From positions 124,001 to 188,000 of the forward strand of contig CAADTH010000064.1 in NCBI GenBank assembly GCA_900751885.1: a DNA stretch of 64,000 nucleotides, read 5' to 3'. This document shows positions 9,055 through 17,796 of this stretch, in pieces; position 1 is the first letter of the stretch, and every line of letters starts with the position of its first letter. The notes below the pieces were generated by a model. It did not search any database. It was not told the DNA's origin and saw only the letters and a program-made list of their open reading frames with translations. The translations under genes and the position numbers were made by a program. This DNA comes from Clostridia bacterium. Lineage in GTDB: Bacteria; Bacillota; Clostridia; UBA1381.

Positions 9055-9861
9055 TTGGGAGGATTTCGCCTGCACCAGCATGGCAGTTTGCAGTATTACA
9101 CAATCGATGCGTTTGAACAGACGGGACTGGTGAAGCATTGCTTTACGACAAGGCATGGCGGTGTGAGTGGGAATGAGTACGCCAGTATGAATCTCCGAAT
9201 GAACTGCAGTGACGACAGAAACAACGTCTTAAAAAACTATGATATTATTTGCAAAGAAATTGGTGTAAATTATCAAAATTTAGTCTGTTCAAATCAAGTA
9301 CATGATGATAAAATATATACGGCAGAAAAGAAGGATATGGGAAAAGGGATTGTGCGTCCGAGTGATATCGAAAGCGCGGATGGGCTGATTTGTAGAGAAG
9401 CCGGCGTTCCGATTTGTACGGTATTCGCAGACTGTGTGCCGCTTTACTTTTTAGACCCCCAAAAGCGAGTCATTGCCCTGTCACACTCTGGATGGAAGGG
9501 GACAGTCAAGCGGATTGGTCAAAAGACAATCCAAAAAATGCACGATGAGTATGGATGCCAGCCGGATGATATTCTTGCAGCAGTCGGACCATCAATCGGC
9601 GTATGTCATTTTGAAGTAGGAGATGAAGTGGCAGAGGTGTTTGACCGTGAGTTTGGCGCAAGTGTGGTACAAAGATATAGAAAATCGTATCATGTCGACC
9701 TTCAAAAGGCGGTTTTGATGCAATTTGACGAAGCAGGTCTTAAAAGGGAGCATGTGACGTGTGCTGATATTTGCACCTATTGCAACAGTGATTTACTGTT
9801 CTCTCACCGGGCAACGGGAGGACGCAGAGGAAATCTCGCGGCAATTATGGAGTTGAAATAA
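9055..9861 (+). CDS. YfiH/YlmD-family purine nucleoside phosphorylase (former laccase-domain protein)
   Basis: Zn-dependent enzyme of the family once called multicopper polyphenol oxidase and now known to act on purine nucleosides (phosphorolysis and adenosine deamination). 268 residues with the family's metal-site motifs: KHCFTTRHGGVS, CADIC near the end, TVFADCVPLYFLD, HSGWKGT and GPSIGVCHFEVGDE. The start is TTG at 9055, ten bases behind AGGAG. It lies 12 bases after uvrC. A role in peptidoglycan quality control has also been described for YfiH of Escherichia coli, so physiology is uncertain. Confidence 0.88.
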   Translation: MGGFRLHQHGSLQYYTIDAFEQTGLVKHCFTTRHGGVSGNEYASMNLRMNCSDDRNNVLKNYDIICKEIGVNYQNLVCSNQVHDDKIYTAEKKDMGKGIVRPSDIESADGLICREAGVPICTVFADCVPLYFLDPQKRVIALSHSGWKGTVKRIGQKTIQKMHDEYGCQPDDILAAVGPSIGVCHFEVGDEVAEVFDREFGASVVQRYRKSYHVDLQKAVLMQFDEAGLKREHVTCADICTYCNSDLLFSHRATGGRRGNLAAIMELK

Positions 9862-9916
9862 TTAGGGATTCTTATTCTGCCTGCCGATAACATAACATAG
9901 AAAGGAATCACAGAAG

Positions 9917-11488
9917 ATGAAGAAGCTTTCTTTGATACTGGCCGTAGTGCTTTCTTTGACAATCAGTGGATGTACGGCAAGTGACATTCAAAATTTAGTG
10001 GATAAAGATAAAGGTACAGAAACTAAGCTTGAGATAGAACAAAATACAACAGTCATCAATGTGCCGGTATACAATTTGGATACGTTCAATCCAATCACCA
10101 CCAAATCTGTTTCTGTATCGGACTGTATGCAGTTTGTGTATGAGCCGCTTTTTGACTTCAATTCCAGTCTGGAAGCTCAGCCTGTTTTGGCAGAGGGCTA
10201 TAGCGTATCGCCTGATGGGCTGACGTATACCATCTCACTGAAAAATGATGTGCTTTGGCATGACAATACGCCGTTTGGCGCAAAGGATGTAGACTATACG
10301 GTCAAAGCAATTCAGAAGGACAGCGTGTATGCAAAGAATTTGCAGGATGTTGCAAGAGGATACACAGCAGGAACAGATACGTATTGCTTTCAGCTAAAAA
10401 AACCGGTCGTCAATTTTATTGGACTTTTGAATTTTCCAATCATTAAGGATGGAACGAAGCTTCAAATTGACAATCAATATATTCCGGTCGGTACCGGTCC
10501 ATACCGGTACGGAAGTGAACTCAGTGCAAAGGAAATATCACTGGAGGCAAGCGACTCCTGGCATGGAGGAAAAGCAAAGATACAAAAGGTAATTTTGCAG
10601 GATTTAAAGGATCAGGAATCTGCAGTTTACGCGTTTGAAGCGAGCGTGGTAGACTGTATTACCAGCAAGACGGTGGATTTGAGTCAATACACGCCGAAGG
10701 GCAATGTATTGAACCAGGAGTACATTTCAAACAAACTTACATTTGTTGGGATGAATTTTTATAAACAGCCTCTGTGGGGTAAGAGTACAAGACAGGCACT
10801 TGCATGCTTGGTTGATAAGGACGAGTTGGTCACAAGTCTTATCTATGGGCGCGGAGTCGCAGTCGATGTGCCGGTCAATCCATCCTCATGGTTTTATGAC
10901 GGCGCGTCCAGAGTGTATCAAAAGGATGCAAACAAGGCAGCAGAGCTTTTGGGACAGGATGGATGGACGCTGGGAAGCGGTGTTTATACGCGTAATTTTA
11001 ATGGAGCAAAGCAAAAGCTGGAGCTGGAGATTTTAGTGAACTCTGAAAACCGTGAACAGGTTGCGATAGCAGAGTCTATCGCGTCTGTATTCAATGAAAA
11101 TGGAATCAAGGGGACAGTAAAGCAGGCGCCGTATGCTGACTTTACCAAGCTTGTTACAGAGAAAAAGTTTGATTTGTTTGTCGGAAATGTTGCAATGGCA
11201 TATAACATGGATCCATCATTTTTGGTTGCATCCGGCATGAACTATTTCACATATAGCAATTCGGAGATGGATGGTCTCCTTGCCAATATAGGAAAAACGC
11301 AGGATAAGGAAGAGATAAAACAGTATTTTGTTCGGTTTTCAGAGATTTTTAATGATGATGTACCGTTTATCCCGCTCTTTTTTCAGAAGGATAGCTTTAT
11401 GTGCAGAAAGAAACTAGCCAGTGATTCGGAGCCCACCTATTACAGTGCGTTCCACAATCCCGGAGCATGGCATATCCAGAAAAAATAA
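9917..11488 (+). CDS. Family 5 (oligopeptide/nickel-type) ABC transporter substrate-binding lipoprotein, orphan
   Basis: 523-residue secreted lipoprotein: signal peptide with hydrophobic core at residues 4-16 and lipobox ISGC with the acylated cysteine at 19. The mature part matches the bacterial extracellular solute-binding family 5: YEPLFDF, a VLAEGYSVSPDGLTYTISLK segment, the DVLWHDNTPFGAKDV motif and the YYSAFHNPGAWH end. Such proteins bind peptides or related ligands for OppBCDF-type importers. No permease or ATPase gene is nearby, so it must share another transporter or act as a sensor. An RpiR-family regulator begins 9 bases downstream. Confidence 0.85.
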   Translation: MKKLSLILAVVLSLTISGCTASDIQNLVDKDKGTETKLEIEQNTTVINVPVYNLDTFNPITTKSVSVSDCMQFVYEPLFDFNSSLEAQPVLAEGYSVSPDGLTYTISLKNDVLWHDNTPFGAKDVDYTVKAIQKDSVYAKNLQDVARGYTAGTDTYCFQLKKPVVNFIGLLNFPIIKDGTKLQIDNQYIPVGTGPYRYGSELSAKEISLEASDSWHGGKAKIQKVILQDLKDQESAVYAFEASVVDCITSKTVDLSQYTPKGNVLNQEYISNKLTFVGMNFYKQPLWGKSTRQALACLVDKDELVTSLIYGRGVAVDVPVNPSSWFYDGASRVYQKDANKAAELLGQDGWTLGSGVYTRNFNGAKQKLELEILVNSENREQVAIAESIASVFNENGIKGTVKQAPYADFTKLVTEKKFDLFVGNVAMAYNMDPSFLVASGMNYFTYSNSEMDGLLANIGKTQDKEEIKQYFVRFSEIFNDDVPFIPLFFQKDSFMCRKKLASDSEPTYYSAFHNPGAWHIQKK

Positions 11489-11497
11489 ATTCGTGGG

Positions 11498-12373
11498 GTG
11501 GACAGTGTGACAGAGGATATTATCACATATATCGGGGAAAACAGAAAAAAATTTAGCAAGCGTCAAAAAATGATTGCGGATTATATGACAGAGCATTACG
11601 ACAAAGCGGCATATATGACCGCGGCTCAGTTGAGCATAGCGGTGGGAGTGAGTGAATCAACTGTAGTCCGTTTTGCGGCAGAGCTTGGATTTAGCGGCTA
11701 CCAGGCACTTCAAAAGCATTTGCAGGAGGTGACGCGGACACAGCTTACGTCTATGCAGAGGATGGAGGTTGCGTCAAGGCGCATTGGAAGTAGGGATGTC
11801 TTGTCAGGCGTATTGGAGGCAGATATAGAAAAGATACAAAAGACGCTTCAGGAGATTGACAAAGAGGAGTTTGACCGTTCGGTTGACGCATTTCTTAGGG
11901 CGAAGCACATCTATATTTTAGGGGTACGGAGCTCTGCATCGCTTGCAATGTTTGCCGGATTTTATTTTAATTTGCTGTTTGAAAATGTGAAACCGATTCA
12001 TTCGACCAGCGCTGCGGACATTTTTGAGCAGATTCTGCGTGCGGGAGAGGGAGATGTTGTATTTGGCATCAGCTTTCCGCGTTATTCCAACAGCATCATC
12101 AAGGCGCTTGAATATGCCAAAAAACGGGGTGCGACGGTGATTGGACTGACAGACAGCATCAATTCACCGATTGTGAAGGAGACAAGCCATTGTCTGATTG
12201 CCAGAAGTGATATGGACTCCTTTGTGGATTCACTCGTCGCACCATTTAGTGTGGTGAATGCGCTGATTGTCGCACTTGGAATGAAGAAAAAACAGGAGGT
12301 ATCCAATACCTTTGAACAGCTGGAGAGAATCTGGGACGAATATGGCGTATATGACAAGCATGGCAGGGAGTGA
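11498..12373 (+). CDS. RpiR-family transcriptional regulator
   Basis: 291-residue regulator: N-terminal helix-turn-helix of the RpiR type (residues about 10-80; MTAAQLSIAVGVSESTVVRFAAEL region, cited here by position) followed by a SIS sugar-isomerase fold at about 125-260 (IYILGVRSSASLAMFAGF, FGISFPRYSN, ATVIGLTDS) that normally senses a phosphosugar. The start is GTG at 11498; GTG 11507 is an alternative and lies better behind GGGGTGG. It follows the orphan solute-binding protein and precedes the flavoprotein by only 4 bases. Its ligand and targets cannot be told from the sequence. Confidence 0.88.
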   Translation: MDSVTEDIITYIGENRKKFSKRQKMIADYMTEHYDKAAYMTAAQLSIAVGVSESTVVRFAAELGFSGYQALQKHLQEVTRTQLTSMQRMEVASRRIGSRDVLSGVLEADIEKIQKTLQEIDKEEFDRSVDAFLRAKHIYILGVRSSASLAMFAGFYFNLLFENVKPIHSTSAADIFEQILRAGEGDVVFGISFPRYSNSIIKALEYAKKRGATVIGLTDSINSPIVKETSHCLIARSDMDSFVDSLVAPFSVVNALIVALGMKKKQEVSNTFEQLERIWDEYGVYDKHGRE

Positions 12374-12377
12374 AGGC

Positions 12378-13598
12378 ATGAAAACAGTAGCGGTAATCGG
12401 CGGTGGGGCGGCAGGGCTTTTGGCGGCCGGACGCTTGGCAGAGCGTGGAGTCAGCGTCAAGCTGATTGAACGAAATCCAATGCTTGGCAAAAAACTGCGC
12501 ATTACAGGAAAAGGGCGGTGCAATATCACCAACAGCGCGGATGTGGAGGACATCATCGCAAATATTCCGACAAACGGGAAGTTTTTATACAGCGCATTGT
12601 ATCAGTTTACTAACGAGGATTTGTTGGCACTTTTGCACCGTCAGGGACTTCACACGAAGGTGGAGCGTGGGGGACGGGTATTTCCGGAATCAGATAAAGC
12701 CATCGATGTGGTTAATGCGCTGAAAAAATATGCATTACAGGACAATGTGGAGGTTATCACTGCAAGGGCAAAACGGCTTTGCCTGGAGAGTGGGAGAGTG
12801 ACAGGAGTCCAGACAGAGAATGGATGTGTGAAGGCTGACAGTGTTATCCTGGCAACGGGCGGAATGTCGTATCCTTTGACCGGCTCTACGGGAGATGGAT
12901 ACCGTATGGCACAGATAGCAGGGCACACTGTAACCCCGCCAAAGCCCTCCCTTGTTCCGATTGTGACAGAGGAAACATGGGTGAAGGAGGTCATGGGGCT
13001 TTCTCTTCGAAACATTAAATTACAGGTATATAATCAAAAAGGAAAAGAAGTCTATGAGGATTTCGGTGAAATGCTGTTTACACATTTCGGAATCAGCGGA
13101 CCGGTCGTGTTGTCTGCAAGTGCGCACCTGAAAAACATAGAGCAGGAGCATTATCAATTAAAAATCGATTTAAAGCCTGCACTCGACGAAAGTCAGCTTG
13201 ATGCGCGCGTACAGCGAGATTTTGAAAAATATACAAGAAAGCATTTGCTTCATGCACTGGATGATTTGCTTCCCAAAGCCCTGATTCCAGTGATTATTAC
13301 GCTGTCTGGCATAGACAGCCACAAAGAGGTAAATCAAATCACAAGAGAAGAACGCAGGACGATTGTTGGGCTTTTAAAGGGACTGCCGCTTACGGCTATG
13401 AGGTTTCGTCCGATTGAAGAGGCGATTGTGACATCGGGTGGAATCAAAGTCAATGAGATAGCCCCGTCGACAATGCAGTCGAAAATCGTGTCTGGATTGT
13501 TTTTTGCAGGAGAGGTCATAGATGTGGATGCTTATACAGGGGGATTCAATCTGCAGATTGCGTTTTCCACCGCGTATCTAGCGGCGGAAAATGCGTAA
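12378..13598 (+). CDS. BaiN/YhiN-family NAD(P)/FAD-dependent oxidoreductase
   Basis: 406-residue flavoprotein of the HI0933-like family. Seen: Rossmann FAD motif VAVIGGGAAGLLAAGRLAE at the N-terminus, the family signature GKKLRITGKGRCNITNS, ATGGMSYPLTGSTGDGY and the C-terminal VDAYTGGFNLQIAFSTAYLA. Some homologues are annotated BaiN (bile-acid reduction), but the family is widespread and that function should not be assumed here. ATG 12378 was chosen because AGGGAG precedes it and the Rossmann motif starts five residues later; an in-frame ATG at 12312 lies inside the RpiR gene. Confidence 0.88.
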   Translation: MKTVAVIGGGAAGLLAAGRLAERGVSVKLIERNPMLGKKLRITGKGRCNITNSADVEDIIANIPTNGKFLYSALYQFTNEDLLALLHRQGLHTKVERGGRVFPESDKAIDVVNALKKYALQDNVEVITARAKRLCLESGRVTGVQTENGCVKADSVILATGGMSYPLTGSTGDGYRMAQIAGHTVTPPKPSLVPIVTEETWVKEVMGLSLRNIKLQVYNQKGKEVYEDFGEMLFTHFGISGPVVLSASAHLKNIEQEHYQLKIDLKPALDESQLDARVQRDFEKYTRKHLLHALDDLLPKALIPVIITLSGIDSHKEVNQITREERRTIVGLLKGLPLTAMRFRPIEEAIVTSGGIKVNEIAPSTMQSKIVSGLFFAGEVIDVDAYTGGFNLQIAFSTAYLAAENA

Positions 13599-13612
13599 AA
13601 GGAGAGATGAGA

Positions 13613-14026
13613 ATGGAAGAGAGAGGAAGCAAGGAAATTGCGGCGGCGGCTGTGAAGATTGCGCTGACACAAACGCGTGAAGAAGAGGGATTTTTGACAG
13701 CGGAGCTTGCCAAACAGGATATCCGCGCAGCCGCAGTCGATTTTGGCGGTGAGTTTTCCGGCGCGGTGACGAAAATCATTGAGCGCAGTGTGGTTGCGGC
13801 AAGGCGCCAGGGTGTAATCGGAGAAGGACATGCGGAAGAGGGCGCGGTCGCGGGGGCGGCGCACGAGGCAGTAGAGCAGATTATTACCAAGGCAATGGGA
13901 CTGAATTTGGGAGGAAAGATAGGGATTGCCAGGTGTGGAGAGCATATTTCAGTCTGTGTATTTTTTGCAGTGGGAATTTTGAATTTAAATGATGTTGCGA
14001 TTGGACTCGGTCATAGAGTAATATAA
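13613..14026 (+). CDS. HutP-family RNA-binding antiterminator-like protein
   Basis: 137-residue HutP-family protein. In Bacillus, HutP binds histidine and Mg2+ and then the hut mRNA to prevent termination. Seen: the metal/histidine pocket region GHAEEGAVAGAAHEAVEQI at about residues 71-89, followed by NLGGKIGIARC and VGILNLNDVAIGLGHR, which are conserved in the family. ATG 13613 is better placed than ATG 13607 because AAGGAGAG ends within a few bases of 13607. No histidine-use genes occur here; neighbours are the flavoprotein and aroH, so its RNA target is unknown. Confidence 0.85.
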   Translation: MEERGSKEIAAAAVKIALTQTREEEGFLTAELAKQDIRAAAVDFGGEFSGAVTKIIERSVVAARRQGVIGEGHAEEGAVAGAAHEAVEQIITKAMGLNLGGKIGIARCGEHISVCVFFAVGILNLNDVAIGLGHRVI

Positions 14027-14049
14027 AATAGTAGATGGAGGGAACGATA

Positions 14050-14409
14050 GTGGTAAGGGCAATCAGAGGGGCAATCACGGTAGAAAACAATGATAAAACA
14101 GAGATTTTGAACGCGACAGGGCGGCTTCTCGATGAAGTAATTCGGCAAAATGGACTCAAGCGGGAGGATATGATCAGTATTATCTTTACCTTGACGCCGG
14201 ATCTCAACGCCGTATTTCCAGCAGTTGCGGCGAGGGATATGGGGATGGTGAATGTACCGCTGATGTGCATGAGTGAAATCTCGATTGAGGGAGCGCTTGA
14301 AAAATGTGTGCGTATTCTCTTATACACAAATTCAGAAAAACAGCTCGATGAGATTCAGCATGTCTATCTGGAAGGGGCTCAGGTACTGCGTCCGGATTTA
14401 TTGAAATAA
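14050..14409 (+). CDS. aroH: Chorismate mutase, AroH type
   Basis: Monofunctional chorismate mutase that converts chorismate to prephenate for phenylalanine and tyrosine synthesis. The 119-residue protein matches the trimeric AroH fold: VRAIRGAITVENND at the N-terminus, the MISIIFTLTPDLNAVFPA segment, and LMCMSEISIEGALEKCVRIL with active-site residues. GTG 14050 was chosen because GGAGGG (14037-14042) sits seven bases upstream; ATG 14035 would place the ribosome site inside the gene. Confidence 0.92.
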   Translation: MVRAIRGAITVENNDKTEILNATGRLLDEVIRQNGLKREDMISIIFTLTPDLNAVFPAVAARDMGMVNVPLMCMSEISIEGALEKCVRILLYTNSEKQLDEIQHVYLEGAQVLRPDLLK

Positions 14410-14432
14410 GAACAAAATAGGAGGATGGAACT

Positions 14433-15110
14433 TTGAAGCATATCAGTATTGCAATCGACGGACCCGCCGGGGCAGGGAAAAGCACGATATCAAAAATTGC
14501 GGCAAACCGAATGGGATTTGTCTATATCGATACCGGAGCAATGTACCGCGCCGCGGCTCTTTATGCAATAGAACATGGAATTAGTATCAAACAGGACAGA
14601 GAAACGCTTTTGGGTATCCTCGATGAAATTGAAATTGATTTGAAACAGGAGGATGGGGCGCAGAAGGTATACCTGTGCGGCAGGGATGTATCAGAGCGCA
14701 TTCGGGAAGCAGACGTGAGTATTGGCTCTTCTGATATTGCAGTGATTCCACAGGTTCGGGAAAAGCTCGTGGCACGCCAAAGAGAGCTGGCACAAAGCCG
14801 TAATGTCATTATGGACGGACGGGATATCGGCACCAACGTGCTTCCGAATGCAGATTTGAAGATTTTTTTAACCGCGTCGCTCGATGACCGTGCGGCACGC
14901 CGCTTTGAGGAGCTTCAGCAAAAGGGAATGCCATGTAAGCTGGATGAAGTCAAGAAGGACATGGCATACCGCGATAAAAATGACTCGGAGCGCGATTGTG
15001 CACCGCTTTCAAAGGCGGACGATGCGGTGCTGGTTGACACAACAGGAAATACATTGGAGCAATCTGTACAGGTCATCACAGAAATGATAGACCGCTTGAT
15101 TGGGGGCTGA
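14433..15110 (+). CDS. cmk: Cytidylate kinase
   Basis: Phosphorylates CMP and dCMP. 225 residues with P-loop AIDGPAGAGKSTISK at the N-terminus, YIDTGAMYRAAALYA, the phosphate-binding MDGRDIGTNVLPNADLKIFL and the lid RFEELQQKG. The start is TTG 14433 behind AGGAGG. Its end overlaps the plsC ribosome-site region, and cmk-plsC-ispH/rpsA is a known order in Clostridia. Confidence 0.95.
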   Translation: MKHISIAIDGPAGAGKSTISKIAANRMGFVYIDTGAMYRAAALYAIEHGISIKQDRETLLGILDEIEIDLKQEDGAQKVYLCGRDVSERIREADVSIGSSDIAVIPQVREKLVARQRELAQSRNVIMDGRDIGTNVLPNADLKIFLTASLDDRAARRFEELQQKGMPCKLDEVKKDMAYRDKNDSERDCAPLSKADDAVLVDTTGNTLEQSVQVITEMIDRLIGG

Positions 15111-15114
15111 CAGT

Positions 15115-15702
15115 ATGTGGCTGTATCATGTAGGGAAATTGGTTGTCCGCATCGTATTCTTTTTTACTTTTCGAATTCGGGCAGCGGGCAAAGAGAATAT
15201 TCCAAAGGATGGCGGCGCGATTTTGGCAGTCAACCACAGGAGCAATTGGGATGTTATCGTTGCAGGATTGACCTGTCCGCGCACCTTACGGTTTATGGCA
15301 AAGGCAGAGTTATTTGAAAATAAGCTCTTTGGCACATTGATTAAACATCTTGGCGCGTTCCCGGTTCATCGTGGGCAGGGAGATATCGGTGCAATTCGTG
15401 CGGCGCTTAAAAAGCTAAGAGAACATCATGTGATGCTGATGTTTCCAGAGGGGCATCGGATGCGGCGGCAGGGGAGAGTAAAGGCAAAGCCGGGTGTGGC
15501 AATGCTGGCAATACAGGCAAAGGTGCCTGTAATTCCGGTCTATCTTTCGGGAGAATATAAATGGATGCACAGAATCACAGCGCGTTATGGAGAGCCGATT
15601 ACGTTTGAGGAGTATTACGGCAAAAAGCCAGAGCCGGAAACACTGCAAAATTTGAGCGATGGTATTTTAGATTCTATATATCAGTTGGGAGAAGAATGCT
15701 AA
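15115..15702 (+). CDS. plsC: 1-acyl-sn-glycerol-3-phosphate acyltransferase
   Basis: Membrane-associated acyltransferase that makes phosphatidic acid. 195 residues with an N-terminal hydrophobic segment (about 9-20), the catalytic NHRSNWD (H-x4-D motif), the FPEGHR substrate-binding motif (usually PEGTR) and the KPGVAMLAIQAKVPVIPVYL segment. ATG 15115 was chosen; it lies five bases after the cmk stop. The ispH-rpsA start follows the stop codon with no gap. Confidence 0.92.
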   Translation: MWLYHVGKLVVRIVFFFTFRIRAAGKENIPKDGGAILAVNHRSNWDVIVAGLTCPRTLRFMAKAELFENKLFGTLIKHLGAFPVHRGQGDIGAIRAALKKLREHHVMLMFPEGHRMRRQGRVKAKPGVAMLAIQAKVPVIPVYLSGEYKWMHRITARYGEPITFEEYYGKKPEPETLQNLSDGILDSIYQLGEEC

Positions 15703-17724
15703 ATGGATATTACAATTGCAAAGACAGCTGGATTTTGTTATGGCGTAAAACGTGCTGTAGATGAGGTATACCGGCAGATTGAAAACAAAGAATCCATTGC
15801 AACGCTCGGAGCGCTTATCCACAACAGGCAGGTAGTGGAGGATTTGCACAGCCGCGGCGTGATGGTGTACGACCGGGTCGCGGATGTGCCGGATGGGGTG
15901 ACACTGGTCATTCGGACGCATGGCGTGGCAAAGTCAGTCATGGACGAAATTGAAAAACGGGGACTTTCCTATCTCGATTTAACCTGTCCGTTCGTCAATA
16001 AAATACATACGATTGTGGCAAAGCATTATCGGCAAGGGTATCAGATTGTTATTGTGGGTGATGAAAGCCATCCCGAAGTAAAAGGAATTAATGGGTGGTG
16101 CAACAATGAAGCGGTGATACTTTATGGCTTCGAGGATCAAAAAATTGGTGAAATTGCACAAAAACCTGTTTGTGTTGTGGCACAAACCACAATAAATAGA
16201 GAAAATTTTGAGCAAATCGTACAATTTATAAAAAAAACTTGCCAAAAGGCACTTGTTTTTGATACAATATGTAATGCGACTAAAGATAGACAGTCAGAAG
16301 CGGAAATTCTTTCTAAGAATTCTGACGTTATGATTGTAATTGGCGGAAGGGAAAGTTCAAATACGAGAAAGCTATATGAGATTTCAAAAAAGAACTGCCC
16401 GGATACATTTCATATTGAAACTTATGAGGAACTACCTCAAAGTATAAATTACAAAAATAAAAAGATAGGTATTACGGCGGGAGCATCAACGCCAGGCTGT
16501 ATTATCGAGGAGGTTTATTCAACGATGGATGAAAATGTAAAAAAGACGGATGATATGGATTTTGCTACAATGTTCGAGCAATCTCTCAAAACTTTAAATA
16601 CAGGAGATGTGGTAAAAGGCACTGTTGTCGAAGTACGCAATAACGAAGTTATCGTAGACCTCGGCTTTAAATCCGACGGCATCCTGACAGCGGATAACCT
16701 GACAGACGACCCATATGTAAAGCCATCTGACCTGGTTAAGGTAGGGGACGAAATCGAAGTATATGTTGTTGGCGTAAATGATGCAGAAGGCAAAACGGTA
16801 CTTTCCAGAAAGAAGCTTGTTGCAATGGAAAGCTGGAACAAGATTAAAGACGCATACGAAGCAAATGAAATTTTGGAAGGGAAAGTAATTCAGGTCGTAA
16901 AGGGCGGCGTGATTGCATTGGTAGACGGAAACAAGGTGTTTATTCCGGCGCGCCAGTGTGCAGAGCGTTATATCGCGGATTTGAATACACTGTTGAATCA
17001 AGATGTAAAGTTTAGAATTATTGAACTTGAGGAGAGAAGAAGACGTATCGTCGGTTCTATCCGTTCTGTTCTTGAGGATGAGAGAAAGGTTAAAGAGGAA
17101 GCATTCTGGAAGGAAGCAGAAATCGGCAAGAAGTATACTGGTACAGTGAAATCGTTGACTTCCTTTGGTGCATTCGTTGATATCGGCGGAGTCGATGGAC
17201 TCGTTCATATTTCTGAGCTGAGCTGGCAGAAGATTAAGCATCCTTCTGAAATTGTAAAAGAAGGCGATGTTGTTGAAGTCTATATCAAGGATATGAATGC
17301 TGAGACAAAGAAAATTTCTTTGGGATATAAGAAGCAGGAAGACAATCCATGGGTAGTCGCGCAGACAAAATTCAATATTGGTGATGTGGTTTCCTGTAAG
17401 ATTGTACGCATGATGCCTTTTGGTGCATTTGCAGAGCTTCTTCCGAGTGTGGATGGCTTGATTCATATTTCACAGATTTCGGATAAGAGAATCGGTAAGC
17501 CTGAGGATGTTTTGACAATTGGCGAGACAGTGGAAGCGAAAATTACAGACATCAATTGGGAGGATAAGAAAATCAGCTTAAGCATTCGTGCATTGATTGC
17601 TCCACCGGTCGAGGAAACACAGCCGGTTGATATCAATGAGCCGGACGAGCTGGTTGCCTCTACAGAGGATGCAGACTCCATTAAGGAAGCTGCTGCAAAG
17701 CTGGAAGAGGAAGAAGAGAACTAA
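15703..17724 (+). CDS. Fused 4-hydroxy-3-methylbut-2-enyl diphosphate reductase / ribosomal protein S1
   Basis: 673-residue fusion. Residues 1-274 are IspH, the last enzyme of the non-mevalonate isoprenoid route, with the three [4Fe-4S] cysteines at 12, 95 and 190 and the motifs RTHGV, TCPFV and TSSNT-like ESSNT. Residues about 300-640 contain four S1 RNA-binding domains (for example GAFVDIGGVDGLVHISELSW and GAFAELLPSVDGLIHISQIS), followed by an acidic tail. This fusion is known in many Clostridia. Unusually visible here are a promoter-like element inside the IspH part (16239-16268) and a GAGGAGGT site ten bases before in-frame ATG 16525 (residue 275), exactly at the domain junction. The 3' end of the IspH part (about 16120-16550) is AT-richer than its surroundings. 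Confidence 0.95.
   Translation: MDITIAKTAGFCYGVKRAVDEVYRQIENKESIATLGALIHNRQVVEDLHSRGVMVYDRVADVPDGVTLVIRTHGVAKSVMDEIEKRGLSYLDLTCPFVNKIHTIVAKHYRQGYQIVIVGDESHPEVKGINGWCNNEAVILYGFEDQKIGEIAQKPVCVVAQTTINRENFEQIVQFIKKTCQKALVFDTICNATKDRQSEAEILSKNSDVMIVIGGRESSNTRKLYEISKKNCPDTFHIETYEELPQSINYKNKKIGITAGASTPGCIIEEVYSTMDENVKKTDDMDFATMFEQSLKTLNTGDVVKGTVVEVRNNEVIVDLGFKSDGILTADNLTDDPYVKPSDLVKVGDEIEVYVVGVNDAEGKTVLSRKKLVAMESWNKIKDAYEANEILEGKVIQVVKGGVIALVDGNKVFIPARQCAERYIADLNTLLNQDVKFRIIELEERRRRIVGSIRSVLEDERKVKEEAFWKEAEIGKKYTGTVKSLTSFGAFVDIGGVDGLVHISELSWQKIKHPSEIVKEGDVVEVYIKDMNAETKKISLGYKKQEDNPWVVAQTKFNIGDVVSCKIVRMMPFGAFAELLPSVDGLIHISQISDKRIGKPEDVLTIGETVEAKITDINWEDKKISLSIRALIAPPVEETQPVDINEPDELVASTEDADSIKEAAAKLEEEEEN
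16239..16268 (+). promoter_or_regulatory. Candidate internal promoter for a free S1 transcript
   Basis: TTGCCA at 16239-16244, 18-base spacer, TACAAT at 16263-16268 with a TG two bases upstream (extended -10, TGATACAAT). Five of six matches in each box. It lies within the ispH part of the fusion, about 250 bases before the junction. Confidence 0.45.
16507..16527 (+). promoter_or_regulatory. Internal ribosome-binding site and ATG at the IspH/S1 junction
   Basis: GAGGAGGT (16507-16514) followed after ten bases by ATG 16525 in the frame of the fusion. It encodes residues 269-275 (the two glutamates of IIEEVYSTM), so part of the match could come from coding constraint. If used, it would yield a 399-residue protein with only the four S1 domains. 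Confidence 0.45.
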
Positions 17725-17730
17725 GTTACA

Positions 17731-17765
17731 AAAAAAGATAGTAGGCAATGCCTACTATCTTTTTT
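17731..17765. terminator. Bidirectional terminator between ispH-rpsA and adh
   Basis: Perfect stem GATAGTAGGC (17737-17746) with GCCTACTATC (17750-17759), loop AAT, flanked by A6 on the left and T6 on the right. It therefore serves both the rightward fusion gene and the convergent dehydrogenase gene. Confidence 0.92.
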
Positions 17766-17796
17766 GCTGTGACATGAAAAATATATCGTTTTTTCT

